Shown here piece by piece: positions 1 to 8,256 of a DNA stretch of 64,000 nucleotides (position 1 is the stretch's first letter; every line of letters begins with the position of its first letter). A model generated the notes under the pieces. That model made no database searches. It saw only the letters and a list, made by a program, of their open reading frames with translations, and was not told the origin of the DNA. The stretch lies in the NCBI GenBank assembly GCA_965261955.1, contig CBDHEM010000013.1:248001-312000 (forward strand). Direction: 5' to 3'. This DNA is from JABAAI01 sp965261955. GTDB taxonomy: Bacteria; Spirochaetota; Leptospiria; Leptospirales; Leptonemataceae. The translations under genes and the position numbers were made by a program.

Positions 1-1
1 A

Positions 2-658
2 CTCACAGCTTTGGCAGTTCTAAACTGTTCAAGCAATAGCGACGATGGATCTGCTGCTGATCCAATCATTGGCACTTGGAAAGGAGATTTATGTAGAACC
101 TTCAAGACTGGCATGGCCATATCGTCGCCCGTTGCTGGTAGCGAGAGAGAGACATACACTTTTACCAGCTCTACTGCCCTCACGCACTTACAAGAAGTTT
201 ATCTAGGGAACCCAGCACCTGGTTGCGATGGGATGTTAGATATTGTCATTACTTCCCAGTATAATATTACTATAGGTTCATCAAATTATCTTGTTGCGAT
301 TGGCACTCAAAGGGGACTGAATGGCACAGAAATTGACTACACTTTGAACTCGGTCGAAGCTGTTGCAAGAACAACGCTTGGAGAGACTCAACTAAATGGT
401 ATTATGGGTGTGAGTGGGGTTACGAAGAATAAGACGGTTGATCTACTAGCTCTAGCTCCCGCGAGCACTCGGGTGAGGCCAAACCGGCAGGGTACACCAG
501 CACCCCAGCAGGGCATGGAGAAACGGTATTTAGGCGCTTATTATATAAAAACTTCAGTCAGTCCTCGTGAGCTTTACACTCAAATAGGTGAAGCCGCTAT
601 AAGCAATCGGGGGGTGATTGAATTCGACAAGAGTGCTGATCTTTATAAGAGGCAATAA
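2..658 (+). CDS. putative lipoprotein, 5' end cut by window edge
   Basis: The reading frame is already open at base 2 and no start is visible, so the gene begins before the window. The first residues end a signal peptide (LTALAVLNC), and the Cys about nine residues in is a plausible lipidation site, so the product is probably a lipoprotein of the cell envelope. The mature part opens with a short acidic, Ser-rich linker and then IIGTWKGDLC, the kind of GTW start seen in lipocalin-like lipoproteins. I do not recognise the family beyond that. It ends at TAA 658 and the next 750 bases are non-coding, so it is the last gene of its unit. Confidence 0.6.
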   Translation, partial: LTALAVLNCSSNSDDGSAADPIIGTWKGDLCRTFKTGMAISSPVAGSERETYTFTSSTALTHLQEVYLGNPAPGCDGMLDIVITSQYNITIGSSNYLVAIGTQRGLNGTEIDYTLNSVEAVARTTLGETQLNGIMGVSGVTKNKTVDLLALAPASTRVRPNRQGTPAPQQGMEKRYLGAYYIKTSVSPRELYTQIGEAAISNRGVIEFDKSADLYKRQ

Positions 659-1412
659 TAGAGGAGCCTTCCATCCTTTAGATTCTACCGTTATAAAATC
701 TAAAGAAGATACAAAGAAGACACAAAGAGGATACATGGGAACAAAGAGATCAGGGCCTATTGGCTAATCAAAAATCGCCCAATCGCCCAATCGTCCAATC
801 GCTCATAAATACAACGCGAATAAAGCCGCTAAATTTGGCTGTTTAAGGGCAAGAAGAAATTATAGTCTGGCTGTAAAACGCCGTTCGCCAGTAGAGAGAG
901 TGGGGGTCATGCAAGACTACTCAACAGAAATACAAATCATCACGAGAAATTTGTTTTGCGTAAGGGATGCAGAAATCCGTCGTAAAGCAGGCCTAGGCTT
1001 GAAATGATGACAGCCAAAAATATCCGTTTTGGCTGTCGTATGCATGAGTACTACGCATGGAGTCTGTATGGAGTCTGTATGGAGTCTGTATGGAGTCTGT
1101 ATGGAGTCTGCTATAAAACTTTGGAGTATACCATAATACTTTTTATTTTTGGCTAAGAAAATTCAGAGCCTGTAATGAGCTAGACGCATTAGCAAATCGT
1201 CCAAGCGGCTGTAAAATAAGGCCTAAAGGTATATAGACAGAGCGATAGTCAAACAACTATGGACAATAAGAAAGAAAACACAGGAAACACAGGATGTGTT
1301 TTTGTCGCCTATGCCTTCTCAAGAAACAAACAACTCAGTGCATAGCTCATTCTACAATTGATGTCTATTTTTTTATTGACAATAAAGACAAATAGACATG
1401 TGTAAGTAGCGT
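659..1412. other. non-coding spacer with hairpin and 11-bp tandem repeat
   Basis: No convincing gene is seen in these 750 bases. It holds an 8-bp tandem motif (aatcgccc) at about 769-806, a strong hairpin at 1009-1037, and five copies of agtctgtatgg at 1057-1111. A TTGACA-like hexamer lies at about 1377, ahead of the next gene, but no clear -10 partner is seen. Confidence 0.6.
1009..1037. terminator. stem-loop, possible terminator
   Basis: Perfect 11-bp inverted repeat GACAGCCAAAA / TTTTGGCTGTC with a short loop. No T-run follows on the plus strand, so terminator function is uncertain. It lies about 350 bases beyond the upstream lipoprotein gene. Confidence 0.4.
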
Positions 1413-1463
1413 ATGTCGGTTTTCTATGAGAAGACTAGTTTTTTTTCTATTCCACATGCTGGG

Positions 1464-2057
1464 ATGCTGAATAGGCGTAGTCTTTTATCTTCTTTTCTGT
1501 GTATTGTTTTATTTGCACTTTTTCCTTTTTGCTCTAGGAATGATACAAAAATAGCCATTTGGAGTGGTGGTCCACAGGATGGAATTTTTGGCTTCAACTT
1601 TTGTCAGAATCAGTTGGAGACAGGAAAGACTGATCTTGATGAGGCCCTTAGGAAAGATGATTATGTGGCGGCTTCAATTTTTGCTTCTACGAATAAACGT
1701 AAATTTAGAAACTTGGTGAATAGCCTTGGGCTAGACAAAGATGATGAGATAACAATCTATGTTTCGACTGGTGATAAATTAGAGACGACTACAAAAATTG
1801 AAGAGTTCTCTACCCTACGTAGTGGAAGCGTTAGTGCCGTGGCTATGAACCTTATCTCGCAGACGGCTGCAATTACTTCAACTACGAATATATGGAGCTT
1901 TACTGATTCCAATGGGGACTATCATAATGATAATTGTGAAAACGCTGACGATAATTCATCCAGCAAGATGGGAAGGGTGATGAGAGGAAGGGTCATTAGT
2001 CAAGCAAGCATTGATTGTAGCCAGACAGCTCAGATAATTTGTATTGGGAAACAATGA
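1464..2057 (+). CDS. putative lipoprotein of unknown function
   Basis: The frame is open from ATG 1413, but ATG 1464 is preferred because it gives a clean signal peptide (MLNRRSLL followed by a hydrophobic core) ending in LFPFC, a spirochaete-like lipobox. The mature protein would be about 170 residues, with few recognisable features: a Gly-rich WSGGPQDG start, several Cys that could form disulfides, and a Thr/Ser-rich middle. I do not recognise a domain. It ends 35 bases before the convergent glycosyltransferase gene. The envelope location is inferred from the lipobox only. Confidence 0.55.
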   Translation: MLNRRSLLSSFLCIVLFALFPFCSRNDTKIAIWSGGPQDGIFGFNFCQNQLETGKTDLDEALRKDDYVAASIFASTNKRKFRNLVNSLGLDKDDEITIYVSTGDKLETTTKIEEFSTLRSGSVSAVAMNLISQTAAITSTTNIWSFTDSNGDYHNDNCENADDNSSSKMGRVMRGRVISQASIDCSQTAQIICIGKQ

Positions 2058-2092
2058 CCCCATTATTAGGAGATGGTATTTTATTTAAGAGT

Positions 2093-3268
2093 TTAGAGAA
2101 GGTGCTTGTTTATATGTTTACAGATATCTTGGTTTAGAAAGCATTTTCGTGCTAGCTTTTTGGCTTTTTCACCCATTTTGATTTGTAGTTTAGGAGTATT
2201 TAGCAGTTCATTCGTTCTCTCAAAAATCTCTTGCTCGCCATCAATTGCGGTGATAAAACCACTAACTTTATCTAGAACAACTTCTTCAATCCCCCCCATT
2301 TTTTTTGTGATTACAGGAACTCCAAACCAAGCGGCTTCCATAAACACAGTTCCTAGGCTTTCATTGTCATTGTCGCAAACTCTACCCGGTTGCAAAAAGA
2401 GGTAGGCACGCCTAAAAAGCTCTCCCAGTGTATGATCGTCCACAAGGCCTGTAAAACTGATATGATCTTCAAGTTTATGAATGACTCTACATTCTTCCAA
2501 GTACGATAATTCTGGTCCAGATCCAGCTATAACATAATGTATATTTTTATGTTTTTTCACCAGAGTTTTCATTATCTTTATGGCCTCATCGATTCCTTTT
2601 CGGGGTACTAAAGGACCAACGCTAAGTATAACAGTTTTTCTCATGATACGTACCCTAAGCCAATCTGGTATGTCTGTTATTTTAGCTTTTTTCCAGCGTA
2701 CTGCAAAACTGGGAGGTAATACGTAAATTTTTTGGGCAGGAATACCTGCTTGTATAGCGACTCTCGCTATATACCAAGAAAAAGTGAAGACAGTAGTACT
2801 TTTTTGAATAAAGCGACGATTAAAGATATGTATCCTGTCTATATTATTGTACAGATTACCTGCATGTAAGAGGAGAGAATAAGGAATGTTACTTTTGATG
2901 GCTTTTTTAGCGAGTACATAGTTTCGTAAAGAGGGATTACTAAATAAAATACAATCAGGCGAAAAAAAATGTAAGCGTTTTATAAAAAGACTATATATAG
3001 ATTCTTCACCATCTAAAAAAAAAGTTTTGATTCTCGTGGATAGGCGAGGGAATGGTACGCCAAAAAGGGTATAATTTTGCTTTTCACTATGAGTGATTTT
3101 TTTTTGATCTGCAATACTTTTATAACCCTTTTTTTTGATTTCTTTTTGTTGGATAAAAATGACTTCAACTCTCTGGGATTGCCATTTGTTGGCAATGGTC
3201 GTAAAAAAGGCCTCTAGACTCCCAGGATCTGGGTGAAAGAAATCTGTCACAATGAGTAGACGATGCAT
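2093..3268 (-). CDS. glycosyltransferase, GT4 family (GT-B fold)
   Basis: A retaining glycosyltransferase that would move a sugar from a nucleotide donor to a lipid or polysaccharide acceptor at the inner face of the membrane. The N-terminal half (LLIVTDFFHPDPGSLEAFF) is the acceptor-side Rossmann domain with the DFFxPxxGG-like start of GT4 enzymes. The C-terminal half carries the donor site: VGPLVPRKGIDEAI at about residue 216, IAGSGPE, then E(S)LGTVFMEAAWFGVPVI with the paired Glu of the EX7E motif. The length of 391 residues is usual. It stands alone between a lipoprotein gene and a tandem-repeat block, so the acceptor cannot be guessed. The frame is intact and the start at 3268 has a weak GGGG upstream. 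Confidence 0.85.
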   Translation of the reverse strand: MHRLLIVTDFFHPDPGSLEAFFTTIANKWQSQRVEVIFIQQKEIKKKGYKSIADQKKITHSEKQNYTLFGVPFPRLSTRIKTFFLDGEESIYSLFIKRLHFFSPDCILFSNPSLRNYVLAKKAIKSNIPYSLLLHAGNLYNNIDRIHIFNRRFIQKSTTVFTFSWYIARVAIQAGIPAQKIYVLPPSFAVRWKKAKITDIPDWLRVRIMRKTVILSVGPLVPRKGIDEAIKIMKTLVKKHKNIHYVIAGSGPELSYLEECRVIHKLEDHISFTGLVDDHTLGELFRRAYLFLQPGRVCDNDNESLGTVFMEAAWFGVPVITKKMGGIEEVVLDKVSGFITAIDGEQEIFERTNELLNTPKLQIKMGEKAKKLARKCFLNQDICKHINKHLL

Positions 3269-3439
3269 TCATACCCCTATTGCTCTATATGACTATTGCG
3301 TAAATTCAGAAAATTTTAAAATAGGAATAAATGGATATGTATTTTGTGTTATAAACAGAATAACTGGATCCAATTATTCTGTTGTTTTAGGGGAGGACTA
3401 TATGCTAATTGGAATAATTCAATTGAAATTATTCTTTAT

Positions 3440-4048
3440 TGAAATTATTCTTCATGGATTTCTCATGAATTTCTCATGAATTTCTCATGGATTTTCTTTA
3501 TGGATTTCTTATGGATTTTCTCATGAATTTCTCATGAATTTCTCATAGATATTCTTATAGATATTCTTATGGACTTTCTTATAGATTTTCTCATGGATTT
3601 TCTTATGGATTTCTTATGGACTTTCTCATGAATTTCTCATGGATTTTCTTATAGATTTTCTCATGGATTTCTTATGGACTTTCTTATAGATTTTCTCATG
3701 GATTTTCTCATGGATTTCTCATAGATTTTCTCATGGATTTTCTCATGGATTTCTCATGGATTTCTCATGGACTTTCTTATAGATTTTCTCATGGATTTCT
3801 CATGGATTTCTCATGGATTTTCTTATGGATTTTCTCATGGATTTTCTCATGGATTTCTCATGGATTTTCTTATAGATTTTCTCATGGATTTCTCATGGAC
3901 TTTCTTATAGATATTCTCATGGATTTCTCATGGACTTTCTTATAGATTTTCTCATGGATTTCTCATGGACTTTCTTATAGATTTTCTTATGGACTTTCTT
4001 ATAGATTTTCTCATGGGTTTCTTATGGACTTTCTTATAGATTTTCTTG
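3440..4048. repeat. 12-bp degenerate tandem repeat array
   Basis: About 600 bases made of imperfect copies of a 12-base unit, with variants tctcatggattt, tcttatagattt and tcttatggactt. There is no spacer structure. The open frames inside it (for example 3733-3945) translate only the repeat and are not genes. It fills the gap between the GT4 gene and trmL. Confidence 0.9.
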
Positions 4049-4066
4049 GGCAGAATGAAAATACGG

Positions 4067-4576
4067 TTAAGAAGGATAGCTGTTATCTAGTCCCAAAAAG
4101 TTTTGTTGTCGAAGTGCTTCATAAAGGACTATCGCCACGGCATTACTGAGATTTAGAGAGCGACACTGAGAAGATACGGGTATACGGAGTAGGTGATTTT
4201 CATCTTCTCCTTTAATTTCTTCACAAATTTTTTCCGGTAGGCCTTGGCTCTCTCCTCCGAACACAAGTATGTCTGACTCAGAATAAGGGTGGCTTGTGTA
4301 AACATTTTTTGCAAAGCGAGTGAAAAGTAAGATGCACTTTTTTTTGTTTTCTACGCAATATTGGTCTCTGATAAAACTGCGGAAGCCTTCCCAGTTTGGA
4401 TGTAGATCTAGATGTAAGTGTTCCCAATAATCGAGTCCGGCACGACGGACCGATCTTTCACTAAGGTCAAAGCTCGGTTTACCAATGATATGGAGAGCCG
4501 TTTTTGTGCAATGACACAAACGGCCAATGTTTCCCGTGTTGGGAGGAATTTCTGGTTGATAAAGAGCAACTTGCAT
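4067..4576 (-). CDS. trmL: tRNA (cytidine/uridine-34 2'-O-)-methyltransferase TrmL
   Basis: A SPOUT-fold methyltransferase that 2'-O-methylates the wobble base of some leucine tRNAs using S-adenosylmethionine. The 169-residue protein covers the whole family length. The N-terminus VALYQPEIPPNTGNIGRLC is diagnostic. The trefoil-knot motifs follow: LVFGGESQGLP at about residue 108 and the C-terminal RSLNLSNAVAIVLYEA. The start at ATG 4576 gives exactly the family N-terminus although no strong ribosome site is seen. The stop lies just inside the edge of the 12-bp repeat block. It stands alone with no operon partner. Confidence 0.93.
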   Translation of the reverse strand: MQVALYQPEIPPNTGNIGRLCHCTKTALHIIGKPSFDLSERSVRRAGLDYWEHLHLDLHPNWEGFRSFIRDQYCVENKKKCILLFTRFAKNVYTSHPYSESDILVFGGESQGLPEKICEEIKGEDENHLLRIPVSSQCRSLNLSNAVAIVLYEALRQQNFLGLDNSYPS

Positions 4577-5274
4577 AAAAATAAATAGGCTTTTATTTTT
4601 TCAGTACGAGGCGAGGGTTTCTGTAAGGCAAATGGCCAAAGCCTATTTTCATTACTAATTTTCCAGCTAAATTTTGAAAAAAGATACTGAAAAAAGATAC
4701 TGAAAAAAGATACTATTGTTAGAATTGTTAGAATTGTTAGAATGGAAGAAGTAAAATATGGATTATATCCAAAAACAGTGTCTACTTTTTTTGGGGTAAG
4801 CTCAATTGATGAGAAAGGCTTGAATCTTAGAAAAATCACTAGAAAATAAATTTTTTCGAAATCAAAGAAATCTACTCCTATTGCCTAATTGAGAATAGAG
4901 CTGAAAATCAAATGTGTTGCACTTGGGCATTCAAGTCTATATTCAAGTCTATATTGAAGTCTATAGTGAAGTCTATATTGAAGCCTATATTGAAGCCTAT
5001 ATTGAAGTATAGATAATATGGGGCCATTGTGAAATATAAATAATTGCAAATAAAGTACTGTGCATCATAGATTTAAGGCATTTTTTGACTTTTCTGTATT
5101 TTGCAACGCTTCCCGTTATAGAAAAGTGTAGACAACAAATGATTTGCATAAAAGGCTATGTTGCTTGGCGACCCTATTTATGTCTATTTATGTAAATAGC
5201 TATTCAAGAATTATTGATTTTAGAATGTTTCTTTATTGTGATAGCTTACAGAAAAACTAAATTGAAAATATAAT
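4577..5274. other. non-coding spacer with tandem repeats and a MITE copy
   Basis: No gene is supported here. Short tandem repeats are present: tactgaaaaaaga (3 copies, about 4685-4722), attgttaga (3 copies, 4723-4743) and a roughly 12-base aagtctatattg series at about 4927-5008. A degenerate copy of the dispersed MITE-like element occupies 5021-5115. Confidence 0.7.
5021..5115. mobile_element. MITE-like element, copy A (degenerate)
   Basis: Starts gggccattgtgaaatataaa, runs through the family core (aattgcaaataaagtact, then atttaaggcattttt) and ends cttttctgtattttgcaacg. It matches the other copies in the window; its ends are eroded. Confidence 0.7.
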
Positions 5275-6522
5275 ATGGCAATACAAATCGCAGAACGTAT
5301 GGGGCGAATTCAACCCTCAGCCACTTTAGCCATAACAGCGAAAGCAAAAGAGTTAAAAGCGGCTGGTAAAGATCTTGTTAGTTTTGGTGCAGGTGAGCCT
5401 GATTTTGACACTCCTGCTCCGATTAAAGAAGCGGCTAAACTAGCGATTGATAGGGGCCAAACAAAATACACGGCCTCTGGTGGTAGTCCAGAAATGAAGA
5501 AGGCCATTATACATAAATTTCAAAGAGATAATGGGCTAGATTATAGTTTGGATGAAGTTATGGCGGCGAATGGTGGCAAACAAATCCTATATAACGTGTT
5601 TATGGCGAGCTTAAACGCAGGAGATGAGGTTTTAATTCCAGCCCCCTATTGGGTATCTTACGTAGATCAAGTGAAATTGGCCGATGCGAATCCTATTCTC
5701 ATTCATTGTTCCTTAGAAAATAATTATCTTTTAACTGCAGATCGGCTTAGGGAAGCGATTACCCCTCACACGAAGATGTTGATTCTAAATTCACCCTGTA
5801 ATCCCACCGGTGTCGCTTACAAAAAAGACGAGTTACTCGCTATAGGTCAAGTTTTACAAGACAGGCAAGATATTTTGATCGTATCAGATGATATATATGA
5901 ACACATTGTATACGATGATTTGAAATTTTATAATTTAGCGATGCTAATACCTGATCTAAAAGAGCGTTGTTTTTTAGTGAACGGGGTTAGTAAGGCCTAT
6001 AGTATGACGGGATGGCGTATTGGTTTTTGTGCAGCTCCTAAAGAGATGATTTCTGCTATGGATAAAATCCAAGGTCAATCCACTTCCAATCCATGTTCGA
6101 TTTCTCAAGCGGCAGCCATTGCTGCTTTGACAGGTACTCAAGATTGTGTTGTAGATATGGTTAAAGTTTTTTCTCGTAGGCGAAATCTTGTGCATGAGAT
6201 GCTCTCTTCTATGACTGGGGTTACAGTGCCACGCCCCCAAGGGGCCTTTTATGTCTTTCCAGATATTTATGAAGTTTGTCAACTCAGTGCTTTCCAAGAT
6301 ATTTTAAAAAAAACACTAGCTCAGTATCCAAATTCTTCCACTTCTTCAGTTTCAAATTCTCAAGTCTTTTGTAGTCATCTTCTAGAAAAATATGATGTTG
6401 CGGCTGTTCCCGGAATAGCTTTTGGTAATGACCGTGCGATTCGTTTATCTTATGCTCTAGGAGATGAGGATATAAAAAAAGGATTAGAGCGTTTAGGGAA
6501 TATGGTCAGTGATTTACACTAA
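5275..6522 (+). CDS. aspC: pyridoxal-phosphate aspartate aminotransferase, class I
   Basis: Transfers the amino group between aspartate (or a related amino acid) and 2-oxoglutarate with pyridoxal phosphate in the cytoplasm. The fold-type I pattern is complete: GAGEPDFDTP at residue 38, YTASGG at 65, NPTG at 176-179, SDDIYEH at 204-210, and the Schiff-base Lys240 in SKAYSMTGWRIGF. The C-terminal substrate Arg is in RAIRLSYA. The N-terminus is like the Thermus/Rhizobium type Ib enzymes. A short insert of about 15 Ser-rich residues lies near residues 348-362 (SSTSSVSNS). Exact specificity (aspartate, or aspartate plus prephenate) cannot be told by eye. It is monocistronic. Confidence 0.9.
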   Translation: MAIQIAERMGRIQPSATLAITAKAKELKAAGKDLVSFGAGEPDFDTPAPIKEAAKLAIDRGQTKYTASGGSPEMKKAIIHKFQRDNGLDYSLDEVMAANGGKQILYNVFMASLNAGDEVLIPAPYWVSYVDQVKLADANPILIHCSLENNYLLTADRLREAITPHTKMLILNSPCNPTGVAYKKDELLAIGQVLQDRQDILIVSDDIYEHIVYDDLKFYNLAMLIPDLKERCFLVNGVSKAYSMTGWRIGFCAAPKEMISAMDKIQGQSTSNPCSISQAAAIAALTGTQDCVVDMVKVFSRRRNLVHEMLSSMTGVTVPRPQGAFYVFPDIYEVCQLSAFQDILKKTLAQYPNSSTSSVSNSQVFCSHLLEKYDVAAVPGIAFGNDRAIRLSYALGDEDIKKGLERLGNMVSDLH

Positions 6523-6583
6523 AAACTAGGGTCAGTTTTTCACTCTAAATAAGAACTGTCTATACTGGAAAACAGCATGGAAA

Positions 6584-6640
6584 GTTATCGTTATCGGTAT
6601 CGTTGTCGTTATCGTTATCGTTATCATTATCATTATCATA
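6584..6640. repeat. 6-bp microsatellite
   Basis: Nine or so copies of (c/g)gttat / cattat hexamers in the spacer between aspC and the tRNA-Asp gene. Confidence 0.75.
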
Positions 6641-6713
6641 GAAAGAATTCCCTGTGGTAATCATATGAATGGTTTGACTACTTTGATCTCTTTAGTTTTT
6701 CTGTCGTAAGCTT

Positions 6714-6790
6714 GGGGTAGTAGCTCAGTTGGTTAGAGTGCCGGTCTGTCACATCGGAGGTCGCGGGTTCAAATCCCGTCTGCCCCGCCA
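6714..6790 (+). tRNA. tRNA-Asp (anticodon GTC)
   Basis: Full cloverleaf by eye: acceptor GGGGTAG pairs with CTGCCCC, D-arm AGCTCAGTTGGTTAGA, anticodon arm CCGGT-CTGTCAC-ATCGG with GTC, T-arm with GGTTCAAATCC, and discriminator G followed by an encoded CCA. Confidence 0.97.
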
Positions 6791-6826
6791 GTTTATAGGC
6801 TCTTATAAATAGATAAGGTCGGAAAT

Positions 6827-8152
6827 TTATTTTTGGAATAGATTTTTTCTATTCAGCCTGTATTTATCCAGAGCCTGAAAAAAAGGAGTATAATGATTGC
6901 GTGCATTCCATGCCACATAGCCGTTCCCTCCGGCATCCTTTGCCCCCGCGATTTGTTTGTAAATATAATCTGTAAAAGATAGCTTACTTGGGGCTATTTT
7001 CATTTTGAAAGCTTGTATATAGGCAACAACATGTGTTCGCTTCTCGATTTTTTTTATTCTCGCAATAGAATGTTTTATACCAGTAAAAATAGTTGTATAG
7101 GGATTTTTGATTTTTTCTGGCATTCCGTAGAAATGGGAGGGATAAAGCATGGGGTACAATACATCTGCATAGCGAGAGAATAATTCTATTGTTTGTCCAA
7201 TTCTGTCATTTTGATTAAAAGAGACCCTTCCAAACAAATCTGCTCCCCATGGTATGCCATAAGGCTTTAGTTGGGTACGGACTTTCTTCAGAATGCTTTC
7301 GATGTACGCATAGCGTTCTTTCAGAGAAATATTTAAGGAAGGGGGTCTCTTTGGCTTTTCATCGGCAAAGCGTATGTAATCTAATTGAATTTCGTTAAAG
7401 CCATTTTGTGCACTTTTCTGTATCAAAGCATAGATTTTTTGTAAATCACTCTCTGTAGGGAGTGATTTTTTGATTCCTCCCGGGAAAACAACAATACGAG
7501 CAACAAGATGAAAACCCATCTGTCTCACTTTGGTAATGAATTTTTTTTCAGGAAAATGGGGTTGGATATCAGCAACAATTACATTCATTTGCCTATTGTG
7601 TGCTTGTGTGAGTAACTTTTCATATCGACGGGATTTACGCGCAGTATAATTATTTATATATAAACCATGGTAGTAATCTGGGAGGTAGTAATCTGGGAGG
7701 TAGTAATCTGGAATAGAGTATTTGATAGGTATAGAAGGTGTTTGCTTGTCTAAATATTTTATGGAAAGAGCTAGAGAAGGGGATAAAGTCGAAATATTTT
7801 TTTTCTCCCTTCCTTTTAAAATTTGTATTTTGGCTTTTTTACCCCCTAAAGATTTATGTAATTTTTTTTTTGTCAGTTCTAGCTTTTCTTTTTTATTGGA
7901 TGATCGATTAGCTTGTATATGCAGTTCACTTATGGGGTTGTTTTTCTTTGGAGAAATAGAATGTACAGGGTCTTCATTTTTTATGATCGGTCCCGTTATT
8001 TGAGGTAACTCTCGAAGGTTTTGGGGCCAGATAAATCCAATTGGAAATAAAATAAATGAAAAAATACGTATGAGTAGATAAGGGGTAGGGTAGCTACTTT
8101 TTAATGAATAAACTTTTTTTTCTTTTCTCCTATTATTTTGAAAAAAAACCAT
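6827..8152 (-). CDS. putative glycoside-hydrolase-like protein (DUF4015)
   Basis: A secreted or membrane-anchored protein. It has an N-terminal hydrophobic stretch (residues about 22-43), a low-complexity Lys-rich linker, then a TIM-barrel-like domain from about residue 165. The features LYINNYTARKS, VIVADIQ, ARIVVFPGGI, EIQLDYIRFAD, WGADLFGR, DVLYPMLYPSHF and GYVAWNARNHY match the DUF4015 putative glycosyl hydrolase family. The Asp in LDYIRFAD is a candidate catalytic residue. The substrate is unknown. An in-frame 15-base repeat codes for LPDYY copies before the domain. The upstream neighbour is divergent, and it ends near the tRNA-Asp gene. Confidence 0.75.
   Translation of the reverse strand: MVFFQNNRRKEKKVYSLKSSYPTPYLLIRIFSFILFPIGFIWPQNLRELPQITGPIIKNEDPVHSISPKKNNPISELHIQANRSSNKKEKLELTKKKLHKSLGGKKAKIQILKGREKKNISTLSPSLALSIKYLDKQTPSIPIKYSIPDYYLPDYYLPDYYHGLYINNYTARKSRRYEKLLTQAHNRQMNVIVADIQPHFPEKKFITKVRQMGFHLVARIVVFPGGIKKSLPTESDLQKIYALIQKSAQNGFNEIQLDYIRFADEKPKRPPSLNISLKERYAYIESILKKVRTQLKPYGIPWGADLFGRVSFNQNDRIGQTIELFSRYADVLYPMLYPSHFYGMPEKIKNPYTTIFTGIKHSIARIKKIEKRTHVVAYIQAFKMKIAPSKLSFTDYIYKQIAGAKDAGGNGYVAWNARNHYTPFFQALDKYRLNRKNLFQK
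7663..7713. repeat. in-frame 15-bp tandem repeat inside coding sequence
   Basis: gtagtaatctgggag is repeated about three times and codes for repeated LPDYY in the DUF4015 protein. The unit is a multiple of three, so copy-number change would not break the frame. Confidence 0.85.
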
Positions 8153-8256
8153 ATTATCTTATCGGATCAAAGTAATTTTAACTTTTCCTTGTTTTTAGTA
8201 TAGAAATTGTCATGTAAAAGACTTGAAATAAATAAGTGGGCAGTAGTTTCGATGTT

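Noticed and set aside
3733..3945. 70-residue ORF in repeat block
   Set aside because: Its sequence is a translation of the 12-bp tandem repeat only, with no start signal.
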